A stretch of DNA of 64,000 bases. Source: Bacteroidales bacterium (lineage in GTDB: Bacteria; Bacteroidota; Bacteroidia; Bacteroidales; UBA932). Location: contig SUYU01000001.1 of NCBI GenBank assembly GCA_015060245.1, positions 62,001 through 126,000 of the forward strand, given 5' to 3'. This document shows positions 25,629-34,900 of this stretch, in pieces (position 1 is the first letter of the stretch; the number at the start of each line of letters is the position of its first letter). The position numbers and the translations under genes are program-made. The notes beneath the pieces were generated by a model that saw only the letters and a list, made by a program, of their open reading frames with translations, searched no databases and was not told the origin of the DNA.

Positions 25629-25636
25629 CAAATATA
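25629..25636 (-). promoter_or_regulatory. -7 promoter element of susC operon A
   Basis: TATATTTG on the minus strand matches the Bacteroidota -7 consensus exactly. The -33 region is weak (a TTTA near the expected place). It lies 19 bp beyond the end of the shared leader repeat, inside the segment bounded by the two inverted repeats. Predicted transcripts would carry the whole leader as a 5' UTR of about 125 nt. Confidence 0.6.
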
Positions 25637-26012
25637 ATACTATTTTTTAACGTCTGCTAAATTCACAAGCCTAATTTACAGGCTACTAATATAGATATTT
25701 TTTGTGAAAATCCAAAAAATAATCACAAGCATATTAAAATTTATAATAATTCAGCCTGTTTTAGTTACAATTTTTAGAAAATAATTCATTTTTTCAGGGA
25801 AAAAAATTTTTTAAAATTTTTTAAAAATACTGAATTTTAGGTCTCAGCCATGTTTAAATGGCATTCTCATCCCGCACATTCCTGCTTTCAATCTGAATGA
25901 TTATAATGCCCGTTTTGTCTGAATGTCTCGGCACAGGCTTTTTTGAAAGGAGAGCAACGTTCATATTGGCCAAAAAGGAGAGGCTGCCCAAATGATTCAT
26001 CATTAAACAGCA
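25637..26012. other. AT-rich intergenic DNA between susC operon A and the carboxylase genes
   Basis: No convincing gene. The stretch around 25800-25830 is a run of A and T tracts with near-palindromic order. A 66-codon minus-strand frame at 25854-26054 has no family features and I leave it out. Upstream activator sites for the susC promoter could lie here but none is recognisable. Confidence 0.5.
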
Positions 26013-26044
26013 AATCCCTGCCAGATATATTTCTGACAGGGATT
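26013..26044 (-). terminator. Weak hairpin after the biotin carrier gene
   Basis: AATCCCTG (26013-26020) pairs with CAGGGATT (26037-26044), partly extended inside. No strong T run follows on the minus strand, so this is a tentative terminator about 55 bp after the gene end. Confidence 0.4.
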
Positions 26045-26098
26045 GATTAGCCATTAATAAAGACGATTCGGGTCAGCCTCGTGCAAATTGCCGGTTTG

Positions 26099-26485
26099 TT
26101 ACTCCATGACCATCAGTATCGCACCTTTTGGAAGGTTTGTCCCCTCCTGCACGGCAATACTCCTGATTGTTCCGTCAAACGGAGCAGTGATGATGTTCTT
26201 CATCTTCATAGCCTCATAGATCATGAGTTTCTCTCCTTTCTTGACCTTCTGTCCCTCCTTTACATATATTGCAGCAACAACTCCGGGTATATGGGAAACT
26301 ATTTCATTAGGGTCCGGCGCCACCCATTTTTTCCTCTCTGCGAACTTCCTGGTAAGCATTGTCCTGTACCTCCTTCCCTCTGTAAAGACCTGGATATGGT
26401 CTGTGAAGAGATTTGGGTCGTCCGACATCAGGACTGCATCATTAACCTCATGCAGCGATACTATTTCTTTGTTATTCTCTTCCAT
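26099..26485 (-). CDS. biotin carboxyl carrier subunit of an acyl-CoA carboxylase or decarboxylase
   Basis: 128 residues. The C-terminal biotinyl domain has the biotin-lysine motif IYEAMKMKN with flanking SHIPGVVAAIYVKEGQKVKKGE and APFDGTIRSIAV. The N-terminal 55 residues are an acidic then basic extension (HIQVFTEGRRYRTMLTRKFA). The biotin group shuttles carboxyl between partner subunits. It follows the carboxyltransferase gene by 48 bp in the same direction. No biotin carboxylase gene is in the window, and neither is the membrane beta subunit of a sodium-pumping decarboxylase. Whether this complex carboxylates propionyl-CoA or decarboxylates methylmalonyl-CoA cannot be decided here. Confidence 0.93.
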   Translation of the reverse strand: MEENNKEIVSLHEVNDAVLMSDDPNLFTDHIQVFTEGRRYRTMLTRKFAERKKWVAPDPNEIVSHIPGVVAAIYVKEGQKVKKGEKLMIYEAMKMKNIITAPFDGTIRSIAVQEGTNLPKGAILMVME

Positions 26486-26533
26486 TTTTCTCCTTTCCTT
26501 ATATTAATTAAACATGAATATTGTGATGGAGCA

Positions 26534-28081
26534 TTAAAATGGTGGAACTCCATGCTTCTTCACTGGACGCTTGAGCACCTTGTTGGTAGAGATCTCCAAT
26601 GCATGAAGTATGAATTTTCTTGTATCGGCAGGCGGAATGACAGTATCTATATATCCTTTTGCCGCCGCAACGTAAGGGTTGGCAAATTTGTCTTTGTACT
26701 CCTGAACTTTCTGCTTTCTCATCTCGTTAGGGTCTGCCGCCTCCATGATCTCTTTTCTGAAGATGATGTTTGCCGCACCCTCAGGTCCCATTACGGCAAT
26801 TTCAGCAGTAGGCCATGCAAATACAAAGTCGGCACGCAAGTGGCGTGAGTTCATTGCAATGTATCCACCGCCGTAAGCCTTTCTCAATATGATGGTAACC
26901 TTTGGAACAGTGGCTTCCGAGTATGCGTAGAGCAGTTTTGCACCATGGCGTATTACACCGGCATGCTCCTGGTCCACACCAGGCAGATAACCCGGCATAT
27001 CCTCAAGGGTTACTATAGGAATCTCAAAGGCGTCGCAGTAGCGGATGAATCTTGCTGCCTTATCTGACGAATCGCAGTCAAGCACTCCTGCAAGCACCAT
27101 AGGTTGGTTTGCAACAAAACCTACTGTTCTGCCTCCAACCCTTCCGTATCCTATCACTATGTTTGGAGCCCACATCTCCTGAATTTCAATAAACTCAGAA
27201 TTGTCGGTAATGGATTTGATTACGTCCCTTACATCATATGGTGCAGTAGGATCTGCAGGAACAATCTTGTCAATCTTGTATTTTTTCAAAGGCTCCTTTG
27301 TTTTCAAAGGCTCCTGTTTCTCCTGGTTGTGGGCAGGAATATATGAAAGAAGTTCTTTGATCTGATCAAAACACTGTTCCTCGCTCTCAGCAAAGAAATG
27401 GGCGTTTCCTGTTGTTTCGCAATGGACCCTTGCACCGCCCAAAGACTCCATATCTATCTCCTCTCCCAAAACAGATTTGATAACCTCAGGGCCTGTAATG
27501 AACATTTTTGAGATTTTGTCAACCACAAATACATAATCGGTCAATGCCGGTGAATACACAGCACCTCCTGCGCATGGTCCAAGGATTACCGAGATTTGTG
27601 GAATGACACCGCTGGCAAGGGTGTTTCTGAAGAAGATTTCTCCATAGCCTGCGAGTGAGTTGACACCCTCCTGAATACGCGCTCCGCCTGAATCGTTGAT
27701 TCCAATAAGAGGAATGCGCATCCTCAAGGAGTAATCCATTATTTTGGTTATCTTTCTTGCATGCATTGATCCCAAAGAGCCGCCTGCAACTGTAAAGTCC
27801 TGCGCATAGATTGCCACCGGTTTGCCGTTGATTGTTCCGGTACCGATAACAACTCCGTCTCCGGCCAAACTCTTGTTCTCCATACCGAATTCTCTTGCAT
27901 CATGCTCTATGAAGAGGTCATACTCATAAAAAGAACCCGGATCCAGCAACTTGTTTATTCTCTCCCTGGCAGGAAGTTTTCCCATTGCAATCTGTTTTGC
28001 AATGGCTTTGTCGCCTCCACCCTGAACAGCCTTTGCCGTTCTCTCCTGGAGTTCGGAAATTTTCTTGCTAAATAAACTCAT
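26534..28081 (-). CDS. acyl-CoA carboxylase carboxyltransferase subunit (propionyl-CoA carboxylase beta / MmdA type)
   Basis: About 515 residues from MSLFSKKISELQERT, the usual length. Crotonase-fold carboxyltransferase signatures are clear: FTVAGGSLGSMHARKI, GINDSGGARIQEGVNSLAGYGEIF (acyl-CoA site) and ILGPCAGGAVYSPALTD. The C-terminal half has LEDMPGYLPGVDQEHAGVIRHG and KAYGGGYIAMNSRHL (biotin site). The enzyme transfers carboxyl between carrier-bound biotin and propionyl-CoA/methylmalonyl-CoA, central to the succinate-propionate pathway of Bacteroidales. The frame opens at 28105, but the -7 element at 28103-28110 would overlap that start, so 28081 is preferred. The biotin carrier gene follows. 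Confidence 0.94.
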   Translation of the reverse strand: MSLFSKKISELQERTAKAVQGGGDKAIAKQIAMGKLPARERINKLLDPGSFYEYDLFIEHDAREFGMENKSLAGDGVVIGTGTINGKPVAIYAQDFTVAGGSLGSMHARKITKIMDYSLRMRIPLIGINDSGGARIQEGVNSLAGYGEIFFRNTLASGVIPQISVILGPCAGGAVYSPALTDYVFVVDKISKMFITGPEVIKSVLGEEIDMESLGGARVHCETTGNAHFFAESEEQCFDQIKELLSYIPAHNQEKQEPLKTKEPLKKYKIDKIVPADPTAPYDVRDVIKSITDNSEFIEIQEMWAPNIVIGYGRVGGRTVGFVANQPMVLAGVLDCDSSDKAARFIRYCDAFEIPIVTLEDMPGYLPGVDQEHAGVIRHGAKLLYAYSEATVPKVTIILRKAYGGGYIAMNSRHLRADFVFAWPTAEIAVMGPEGAANIIFRKEIMEAADPNEMRKQKVQEYKDKFANPYVAAAKGYIDTVIPPADTRKFILHALEISTNKVLKRPVKKHGVPPF

Positions 28082-28102
28082 AATTGTAGGTTTTTGTTTT
28101 CG

Positions 28103-28157
28103 CAAAAATAAGATATTTTTTTAATTACAAAAATATTCGGGATTTTAACTATATTTG
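28103..28157. promoter_or_regulatory. Divergent -7 elements for the carboxylase operon and gcvP
   Basis: TATTTTTG on the minus strand (28103-28110) with TTTG 17 nt upstream (28128-28131) would drive the carboxylase genes. TATATTTG on the plus strand (28150-28157) would drive gcvP; no good -33 was seen for it. The predicted gcvP start of transcription leaves room for an ATG at 28206 rather than 28173. Confidence 0.55.
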
Positions 28158-28205
28158 CTTAATTAACCATAAATGGAAATCAAACAAATAAAACAAATAA
28201 CAAAT

Positions 28206-31043
28206 ATGGCTTTTACATTTACAGACAGACACATTGGTCCCAGAGAAAAGGACATTCAGAAGATGTTGGAAGTTTTGAATGTTTCATCATTGGATGAACT
28301 TACAAAACAGGTTGTTCCTTCAGATATTTTGCTGGACAAGGATTTGGATCTTACTCCAGCCGTTTCGGAAAATGCCTATTTGGCAAACCTCAAGGCTATG
28401 GTTGCCAAGAACAAGAATTTCCGCACCTTGATTGGAGGCGGTTACTTTGGAACAGGCGTTCTTCCAGTAATTACCCGCAATATTTTTGAGAATCCTTGCT
28501 GGTATACATCATACACTCCTTACCAGGCAGAGATTTCACAAGGCCGTCTTGAGGCACTGCTCATTTTCCAGACAATGATCAGCAGCCTTACCGGCTTCCC
28601 TCTTTCGAACTGCAGCATGCTTGATGATGCCCAGGCTGCAGGCGAGGCAATGAGAATGATGTTTGAGTTGAGAAGCAGAGATGCTGTAAAGGCGGGCAAG
28701 AATGTGGTATTTGTCGATGAGCAGATATATCCTCAGGTATTGTCGGTACTCAAGACAAGATCAAAAGGTTTGGGAATTGAGATTGAGGTTGGAAACTATA
28801 AGGATTTTGAGTTCGGCGGCAAATGCTACGGTGCAATTGTACAGTACCCTGCTGCAAACGGTGAGGTAAGGGATTATGCGGAGTTCTGCAACAAGGCCCA
28901 TGAGAGCGGTGCTTTGGTAACAGCATATTGCGACCTTATGGCTTTGGCACTGCTTAAAGAGCCGGCAGCATGGGGAGCAGATATTGCAGTGGGCAGTTCG
29001 CAACGCTTTGGTTTGCCTATGGGCTTCGGTGGTCCTGTGGCAGGCTTCATGGCAACAAAAGATACCTACAAGAGGCAGATTCCCGGCCGTATAATAGGTG
29101 TATCTGTTGACAGATTGGGCAATCAGGCACTAAGACTTGCCCTTCAGACCCGTGAGCAGCATATCAAGAGGGAGAAGGCCACTTCAAACGTCTGTACAGC
29201 CACAGCCCTTATGGCAACAATGAGCGGCATGTACGCAGTATATCATGGTCCTCAAGGCGTCAAGGATATTGCAGCAAAGATGAGCCACTACGCACACGCC
29301 GTTGCATCATTCCTTAAAGAGGCAGGTTATGAGTTGGCTTCCGACAACTTCTTTGACACAATTGAGATTACAGGCAAATCAGGTGCAGCCTTGGACATTG
29401 CCCAAATCAAGGAGAATGCACTTGCTGCCGGATACAACTTCCAGTACACTGCGAAGAGCGTAAGAATCAGTTTTGACGAACTTACAGACTGCAATGAGGC
29501 AAAAGCAGTGCTTGCAATCTTTGGAACACAGCCTGGCGGCTGCAGTTGCGGCAATTCAGACAACGGCTTCATGCAGAGAGAAACCCCAATCCTTACAGAG
29601 AAGGTCTTCAACTCATACCATTCAGAGACTGAAATGATGCGTTTCATCAAGAAACTTGAGAGAAAGGATATCTCTTTGGCTCACTCAATGATTCCTCTTG
29701 GCTCTTGTACCATGAAATTGAATGCGGCTGTAGAGATGTTGCCTCTAAGTTGGAGCGAATTGGGCAATGTGCATCCGTTTGCACCAAAAGACCAGGTTGA
29801 GGGCTACATGCAACTTGTGAAGGAACTTGAGCATGACTTGGCTGTAATCACCGGATTTGACGCATGTTCTTTGCAGCCTAACTCCGGCGCTGCAGGCGAG
29901 TATGCGGGTCTTATGACAATCAGAGGCTACCATATGGCAAATGGCGGCGAGAACAGGAATATTATGATTATCCCTACCTCTGCACACGGAACAAATCCTG
30001 CAAGTGCCGCTATGGCCGGCTTCTCGATTGTTCTTGTAGGTTGTGACGAGAACGGAAATATCAACGTTGACGAGTTGAGGGAGAAGGCTGTTGCGAACAA
30101 GGAAAACTTGGCAGGCCTTATGATCACTTACCCTTCTACACATGGTGTATTTGAGGTCAAGATCAAGGAGATTATGGACATTATCCATGAAAATGGCGGT
30201 TTGGTATACATGGACGGTGCAAACATGAACGCACAGGTAGGCCTGACAAATCCTGGTCATATTGGAGCGGATGTATGCCACTTGAACCTGCACAAATCAT
30301 TTGCAATGCCTCACGGCGGCGGTGGCCCTGGCGTTGGCCCTATCTGCTGTACTTCGGCCCTTGCGCCATATCTTCCTGGTCATCCGGAAGATGCAGAGTG
30401 CGGCGGCAAAGGTGTTGAGGCTGTATCTGCGGCTCCTTACGGAAACCCTCTTCTATTGCCTATCACACACGCATACATCAAATTGTTGGGTGCGCAAGGC
30501 TTGAAAAAATCTTCTCAAATTGCCATCCTCAATGCAAACTACATGGCTGTTAAATTTGCACCTGAATTCAAGACCCTATATTGTGGCGCGACAGGCAGAG
30601 TTGCCCATGAGTGCATCGTTGATTGCCAGCACTTCAAGGCTGAGTATGGCGTGGATGCAACTGATTTGGCAAAACGTCTTATGGATTACGGATTCCACGC
30701 TCCTACACTCTCATTCCCGGTACATGAGACATTGATGGTTGAGCCTACAGAGAGCGAGCCTCTTGCAGAACTTGACAGATTTGTAGATACAATGAAACAG
30801 ATCAAAGCCGAGTGCGAGAAGATCAAAAGCGGTGAGTATGATGCAAATGACAACCCTGTGAAAAACTCGCCTCATACAGCAGAAGAGGTTTGTTCAGATG
30901 AGTGGAACCACAAATATTCAAGAACAGTTGCAGCATATCCGTTTGACTGGATCAGGGAGAATAAGTTCTGGCCAGCCGTTGCACGCGTTGACAACGGTTA
31001 CGGCGACAGAAACCTTGTTGCAACCTGCGGCGACAGATGCTAA
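28206..31043 (+). CDS. gcvP: glycine dehydrogenase (decarboxylating), P protein of the glycine cleavage system
   Basis: About 945 residues from MAFTFTDRHIGPREKDIQKM, the conserved start of single-chain GcvP. It decarboxylates glycine with PLP and passes the aminomethyl group to lipoyl-GcvH. Both homologous halves are present. The N-terminal half has YTPYQAEISQGRLEALLIFQ and SMLDDAQAAGEAM, and the C-terminal half has SMIPLGSCTMKLNAA, SAHGTNPASAAMAG and the PLP-lysine motif NLHKSFAMPHGGGGPG. gcvT and gcvH are not in the window, so the pathway genes are scattered. An in-frame ATG at 28173 gives 11 more residues but sits too close to the promoter. It lies within the segment bounded by the inverted susC leaders. 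Confidence 0.97.
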   Translation: MAFTFTDRHIGPREKDIQKMLEVLNVSSLDELTKQVVPSDILLDKDLDLTPAVSENAYLANLKAMVAKNKNFRTLIGGGYFGTGVLPVITRNIFENPCWYTSYTPYQAEISQGRLEALLIFQTMISSLTGFPLSNCSMLDDAQAAGEAMRMMFELRSRDAVKAGKNVVFVDEQIYPQVLSVLKTRSKGLGIEIEVGNYKDFEFGGKCYGAIVQYPAANGEVRDYAEFCNKAHESGALVTAYCDLMALALLKEPAAWGADIAVGSSQRFGLPMGFGGPVAGFMATKDTYKRQIPGRIIGVSVDRLGNQALRLALQTREQHIKREKATSNVCTATALMATMSGMYAVYHGPQGVKDIAAKMSHYAHAVASFLKEAGYELASDNFFDTIEITGKSGAALDIAQIKENALAAGYNFQYTAKSVRISFDELTDCNEAKAVLAIFGTQPGGCSCGNSDNGFMQRETPILTEKVFNSYHSETEMMRFIKKLERKDISLAHSMIPLGSCTMKLNAAVEMLPLSWSELGNVHPFAPKDQVEGYMQLVKELEHDLAVITGFDACSLQPNSGAAGEYAGLMTIRGYHMANGGENRNIMIIPTSAHGTNPASAAMAGFSIVLVGCDENGNINVDELREKAVANKENLAGLMITYPSTHGVFEVKIKEIMDIIHENGGLVYMDGANMNAQVGLTNPGHIGADVCHLNLHKSFAMPHGGGGPGVGPICCTSALAPYLPGHPEDAECGGKGVEAVSAAPYGNPLLLPITHAYIKLLGAQGLKKSSQIAILNANYMAVKFAPEFKTLYCGATGRVAHECIVDCQHFKAEYGVDATDLAKRLMDYGFHAPTLSFPVHETLMVEPTESEPLAELDRFVDTMKQIKAECEKIKSGEYDANDNPVKNSPHTAEEVCSDEWNHKYSRTVAAYPFDWIRENKFWPAVARVDNGYGDRNLVATCGDRC

Positions 31044-31089
31044 ACAGAGCAAATAATATGTGCAGATTGAACAATCTGCCTTAAACATG

Positions 31090-31120
31090 GGAGGGCGACC
31101 ACGAGGTTGCCCTCCTTTTA
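31090..31120 (+). terminator. Terminator of gcvP
   Basis: GGAGGGCGACC (31090-31100) pairs with GGTTGCCCTCC (31105-31115) with one mismatch, and then TTTTA follows. It lies 47 bp after the gcvP stop, preceded by a small GCAGATT/AATCTGC hairpin. Confidence 0.8.
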
Positions 31121-31193
31121 TGTTTCGGCAAGGCCGGCATGTGCAGGTTGGGGGCTGCATGCTTTTTTGCACAGGCCCGCATTACACTGCCCG

Positions 31194-31805
31194 CTATTGC
31201 TCCAGCATGACCGAATTGCTCAAAAAGTAGTACAGAGTTGATCTTGACACCTTGAGGCTCTTTGCAATCTGAACCTTTGGTGTTCCGTTTGAGATGTGCT
31301 GCAAAATAATCTCCCTCTTTGGCGTCAATTTGAGTTTGCTGTTCTTACTCCCCTTGGGCCTGCCCAATTTTACACCTTCGGCCCTTTTTCGGGCCAGGGC
31401 CTCTTTGGTCCTCTGACTTATGAGACTTCTCTCAATCTCTGCGGAGAGGCCGAAAGCAAATGCCAGCACCTTGCTCTGTATATCATCCCCGAGCCGGTAA
31501 TTGTCCTTGATTGTCCAGACCCTGCACTCCTTTGTCATGCAGATATTGAGAATCTCCATAATCATGAAGAGGTTCCTTCCCAATCTCGAAAGTTCCGCAC
31601 ATATTATCAGGTCATTCTTCCTGACCCTCTTGAGCAGTTTTCCAAGTGCCCTTTTGTTGTAACTCTTTGTTCCGCTGATTGTCTCCTCTATCCAACCATC
31701 TATCTGAATGGAGTGTACCTTACAAAAGTTATTGATTTCAAACCTTTGGTTTTCAACAGTCTGCTTATCGCTGCTTACCCTTATATATCCGTATATCATT
31801 ATCAT
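31194..31805 (-). CDS. Mpi-family serine recombinase (DNA invertase)
   Basis: 203 residues, the size of Hin/Pin/Mpi invertases. The catalytic domain starts IYGYIRVSSDKQTVENQRFE with the nucleophilic Ser. The active-site Arg residues lie in CAELSRLGRNLFMIMEIL, and the dimer-forming helix E is FGLSAEIERSLISQRTKEAL. A linker (GVKLGRPKGSKN) leads to a C-terminal helix-turn-helix, KVQIAKSLKVSRSTLYYF. The sequence WIEETISGTKSYNKR and KDNYRLGDDIQSKVLAF is, from memory, close to the Mpi master invertase that flips capsule promoters in Bacteroides fragilis. All key residues are intact. Its start lies 49 bp from inverted repeat copy B in front of susC operon B, and it converges on gcvP. Action on that repeat is an inference. 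Confidence 0.93.
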   Translation of the reverse strand: MIMIYGYIRVSSDKQTVENQRFEINNFCKVHSIQIDGWIEETISGTKSYNKRALGKLLKRVRKNDLIICAELSRLGRNLFMIMEILNICMTKECRVWTIKDNYRLGDDIQSKVLAFAFGLSAEIERSLISQRTKEALARKRAEGVKLGRPKGSKNSKLKLTPKREIILQHISNGTPKVQIAKSLKVSRSTLYYFLSNSVMLEQ

Positions 31806-31854
31806 TTAAGTTTAAATTGCCTAACAGGAATTTGATCTGCTGTAAAAATTTAAC

Positions 31855-31989
31855 GCCCGTCATTTCTGTACAGGAACAGATAGATTCCCGGCAACGGGGT
31901 GTGTTTGAATTTACAAGATCAGCAGTAAGACTAAAATAACTTTAATATTAACTTAATTTTTAACAAATGAAAAGTGTCAAACTATTTTT
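31855..31989 (+). repeat. Inverted repeat copy B: shared susC leader
   Basis: Contains the same 57-bp (31862-31918) and 59-bp (31931-31989) blocks as copy A at 25474-25610, in opposite orientation, plus the GCCCGT edge at 31855-31860. The centre (31919-31930) differs. Upstream, at 31801-31854, no TAnnTTTG element was found at a useful distance, unlike on the copy A side. Confidence 0.93.
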
Positions 31990-34900
31990 AGCATCGCTAC
32001 TCATGCTCTTGATAGTGAACACCAGTTTCGCACAAGACATTAGAGTATCGGGTACCGTTAAGGATGCCACTACAGGAGAACCTGTAGCCTTTGCGTTCGT
32101 ACTAGTAAAAGGTACCACCACCGGTTACAGCACTGGCCAAATGGGAGAATTCACCATCAATGCACCAGCAAATGGTACTCTTGTTATTTCTCTTGTGGGC
32201 TATCAAGAAACAGAGGTCCCTATCGATGGTAAATCCACTATGGATATATTGATTAATCCAGATGTGGAAAATTTGGATGATGTCATTATTGTTGCATATG
32301 GTACAGCCAAAAAAGGCTCTTTCACAGGCTCTGCAGCTACCGTTAAAAAGGATGACATTGTCAAAAGAGGTGTTACCAATGTCACAAAGGCCCTTGACGG
32401 CCTTGCTCCAGGCGTTATGACCACATCTGGAGGCGGACAACCAGGCTCATCAGCATCTATACAAATCCGCGGATATGGTTCCATCAATGCTTCCCAAACT
32501 CCTCTTTATGTAGTTGACGGTGTCCCTTTTGATGGTGCTATAAGCTCAATCAATCCTGCTGATATTGAATCTATGTCAGTTCTTAAAGATGCATCTGCCG
32601 GAGCACTATATGGTGCACGCGGTGCCAATGGTGTAATTATGATTACAACAAAACGTGGATCATCAGACAGAACATCTGTTACTTACCGCGGCACAGTAGG
32701 TATATCTTCCCGCTCAATTGCAGAGTATGATTTGGTTAGCCAGGATGAGTTCGTAGAACTTACTTGGGAAGCTTTGAAAAACGGTTACCAATACAGAAGC
32801 GGGATGTCTGAAGCCCAAGCTAAGGCACTTGCTTCCGCAAATATGAGCAAAAACCTTGGTGGTGAAATTTACAATCCATACAAGAACTACACTTGGGAAA
32901 CTTTAATTGATCCTGAAACAGGAAAGTTGAAAACAGATGCAAAATCTGCATGGAATGAGAGCTGGATGGATGAAATTACAGACAATGCGGCAATCCGTAC
33001 AGAACATCAGTTCTCAATTTCAGGAGGTAACGCCAAAACAAAATACATGGCATCATTCGGATACTTGTATGAGGATGGTGTTCTTAAGACCACTCACTTT
33101 GACAGATACTCAGGTAGAGTAAATGTTGATCATCAGGCAAAATATTGGTTGAAAGCTGGTTTGAATGCAAACTTGTCATATACAGAGTCAAACTCTCAGC
33201 AGTTAGGTGAAGGCACTTACACATCAAATGCATGGTACACTGCTCAGTTTATGGCACCTATCTACCCTATGTATTTGAAAGATGCTGAAGGTAAGGACAT
33301 TCTAGATGAGAATGGTAACAGACAATATGACTACGGTGAGGAATACGGGCGTCCTAAAGCCGAGAAGTTCAATACTCTTGGAAACCTTAATGACAACAAA
33401 TACGAGGACAAGAGAGATAACGTATCATTCCGCGCAAACATTGATTTTGGTGGTGATGATGAGAAGATGGGCGTTCTTAAAGGGTTGAAACTATCATTGA
33501 ATATGGGTGGTGATATGGTTAGCCAGAATATCATGAACTACTACAATATGTATCATGGTGACGGTGCTGCATCAAAAGGTGATATCACCAAATATAATGT
33601 AAGAACATTCTCATACACAATTAACCAGTTGCTTACTTACAACAGAAAATTTGGAAAACACTCCATTGATTTTCTTGCAGGTCACGAGTTCTATGCATAC
33701 AAATACAACTATTTGATGGCCAATAAGACTGGTTTGGTTGACGGTATTTTTGATCTTGCTCCTGGTACAACTCTAGCAGGTGGTAACTCTTATACAGATA
33801 ACTACAGAGTAGAGTCATTCCTTGGTAGAATCAACTATAACTTTGCAGACAAATACTATATCTCTGCATCATACAGAACAGACGGTTCATCACGTTTCCA
33901 TAAAGATTTCCGTTGGGGTGATTTCTGGTCAGTAGGTGCAAGCTGGAGATTGTCTGAGGAAAGCTTCATGCAAAACACAAAAGATTGGTTGAGCAACCTT
34001 TCTGTAAAGGTAAGTTACGGTTCACAAGGTAATGATGATCTCCGTACATACTATGCTTGGCAATCATTCTATGATGTAACATATCCTAATGCTAACAATT
34101 CAGGTGCAATTGTAACTTCATTGGAGAACAAAGAGGTTACCTGGGAGAAAAAAGCTACCCTAAATACAGGTATTGAGGCATCACTATTCAACTCAAGATT
34201 GAGTATCGCAGCTGAGTATTACCATACTAAAACCACAGACTTGTTGTTATCTTACCCAATGGCAATGTCAACGGGTTTCACCGGTTACAATGATAATGTT
34301 GGCAGTATGCAAAACCAAGGTGTTGAGTTTATGGTAAGAGGAACCATTTTCAACAATCCTAACTTTATGTGGGATATGTCAGTAATGGGTTCATTCAACA
34401 AAAATAAAGTTACCGCTCTTACGGCTGAGAGTGATGAGATTACAGGCACTTACTTAATTAAGGTGGGTATGCCTATCTATACATATTATATGGCTAAATC
34501 GGCAGGTGTTGATCCTGTAACAGGTAAACAACTTTACTACGCTTATGAGAAGATGGAAGATGATGGCAGCGTTGTTGGCGAATATATTACATCAGACTAT
34601 TCCAAAGCTTCATCAAGCAGATACTACCACGGTAGCAGGGCTCCAAAATTGAGCGGATCAATTGGTGCTAACTTCAGAATCTTCAAAGATATTGACCTTT
34701 CAATTTTGACAACCTACTCTATTGGCGGTAAGATTTTGGAAAGTTCATACGCTTCTTCAATGAATGCTACCTACGTTGGTGATACTTGGAACAGAGCCGT
34801 TCTAAGAAGATGGCAAAAACCGGGAGATGTAACAGATGTTCCTATGATTGAAATTGGAGGTTCATATACTACAACTGACAGATTCTTGATTGATGCATCA

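Noticed and set aside
25854-26054. A 66-codon minus-strand frame upstream of susC A
   Set aside because: No conserved features, a stop-free stretch of AT-rich sequence containing a hairpin, and no start context.
26081-26848. A 255-codon plus-strand open frame across the carboxylase genes
   Set aside because: It lies antisense to the clearly coding biotin carrier and carboxyltransferase genes, is rich in Cys, His and Leu without family features, and is a typical opposite-strand shadow.
29745-30293. A 182-codon minus-strand frame inside gcvP
   Set aside because: It is fully contained in the gcvP coding region, which has both PLP-enzyme halves. No domain features on the minus strand.
25547-31918. 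Inverted repeat as ends of a transposon
   Set aside because: No transposase is inside, the segment contains housekeeping genes, and the repeats coincide with susC leaders and start codons. A recombinase-linked switch or inverted duplication fits better.
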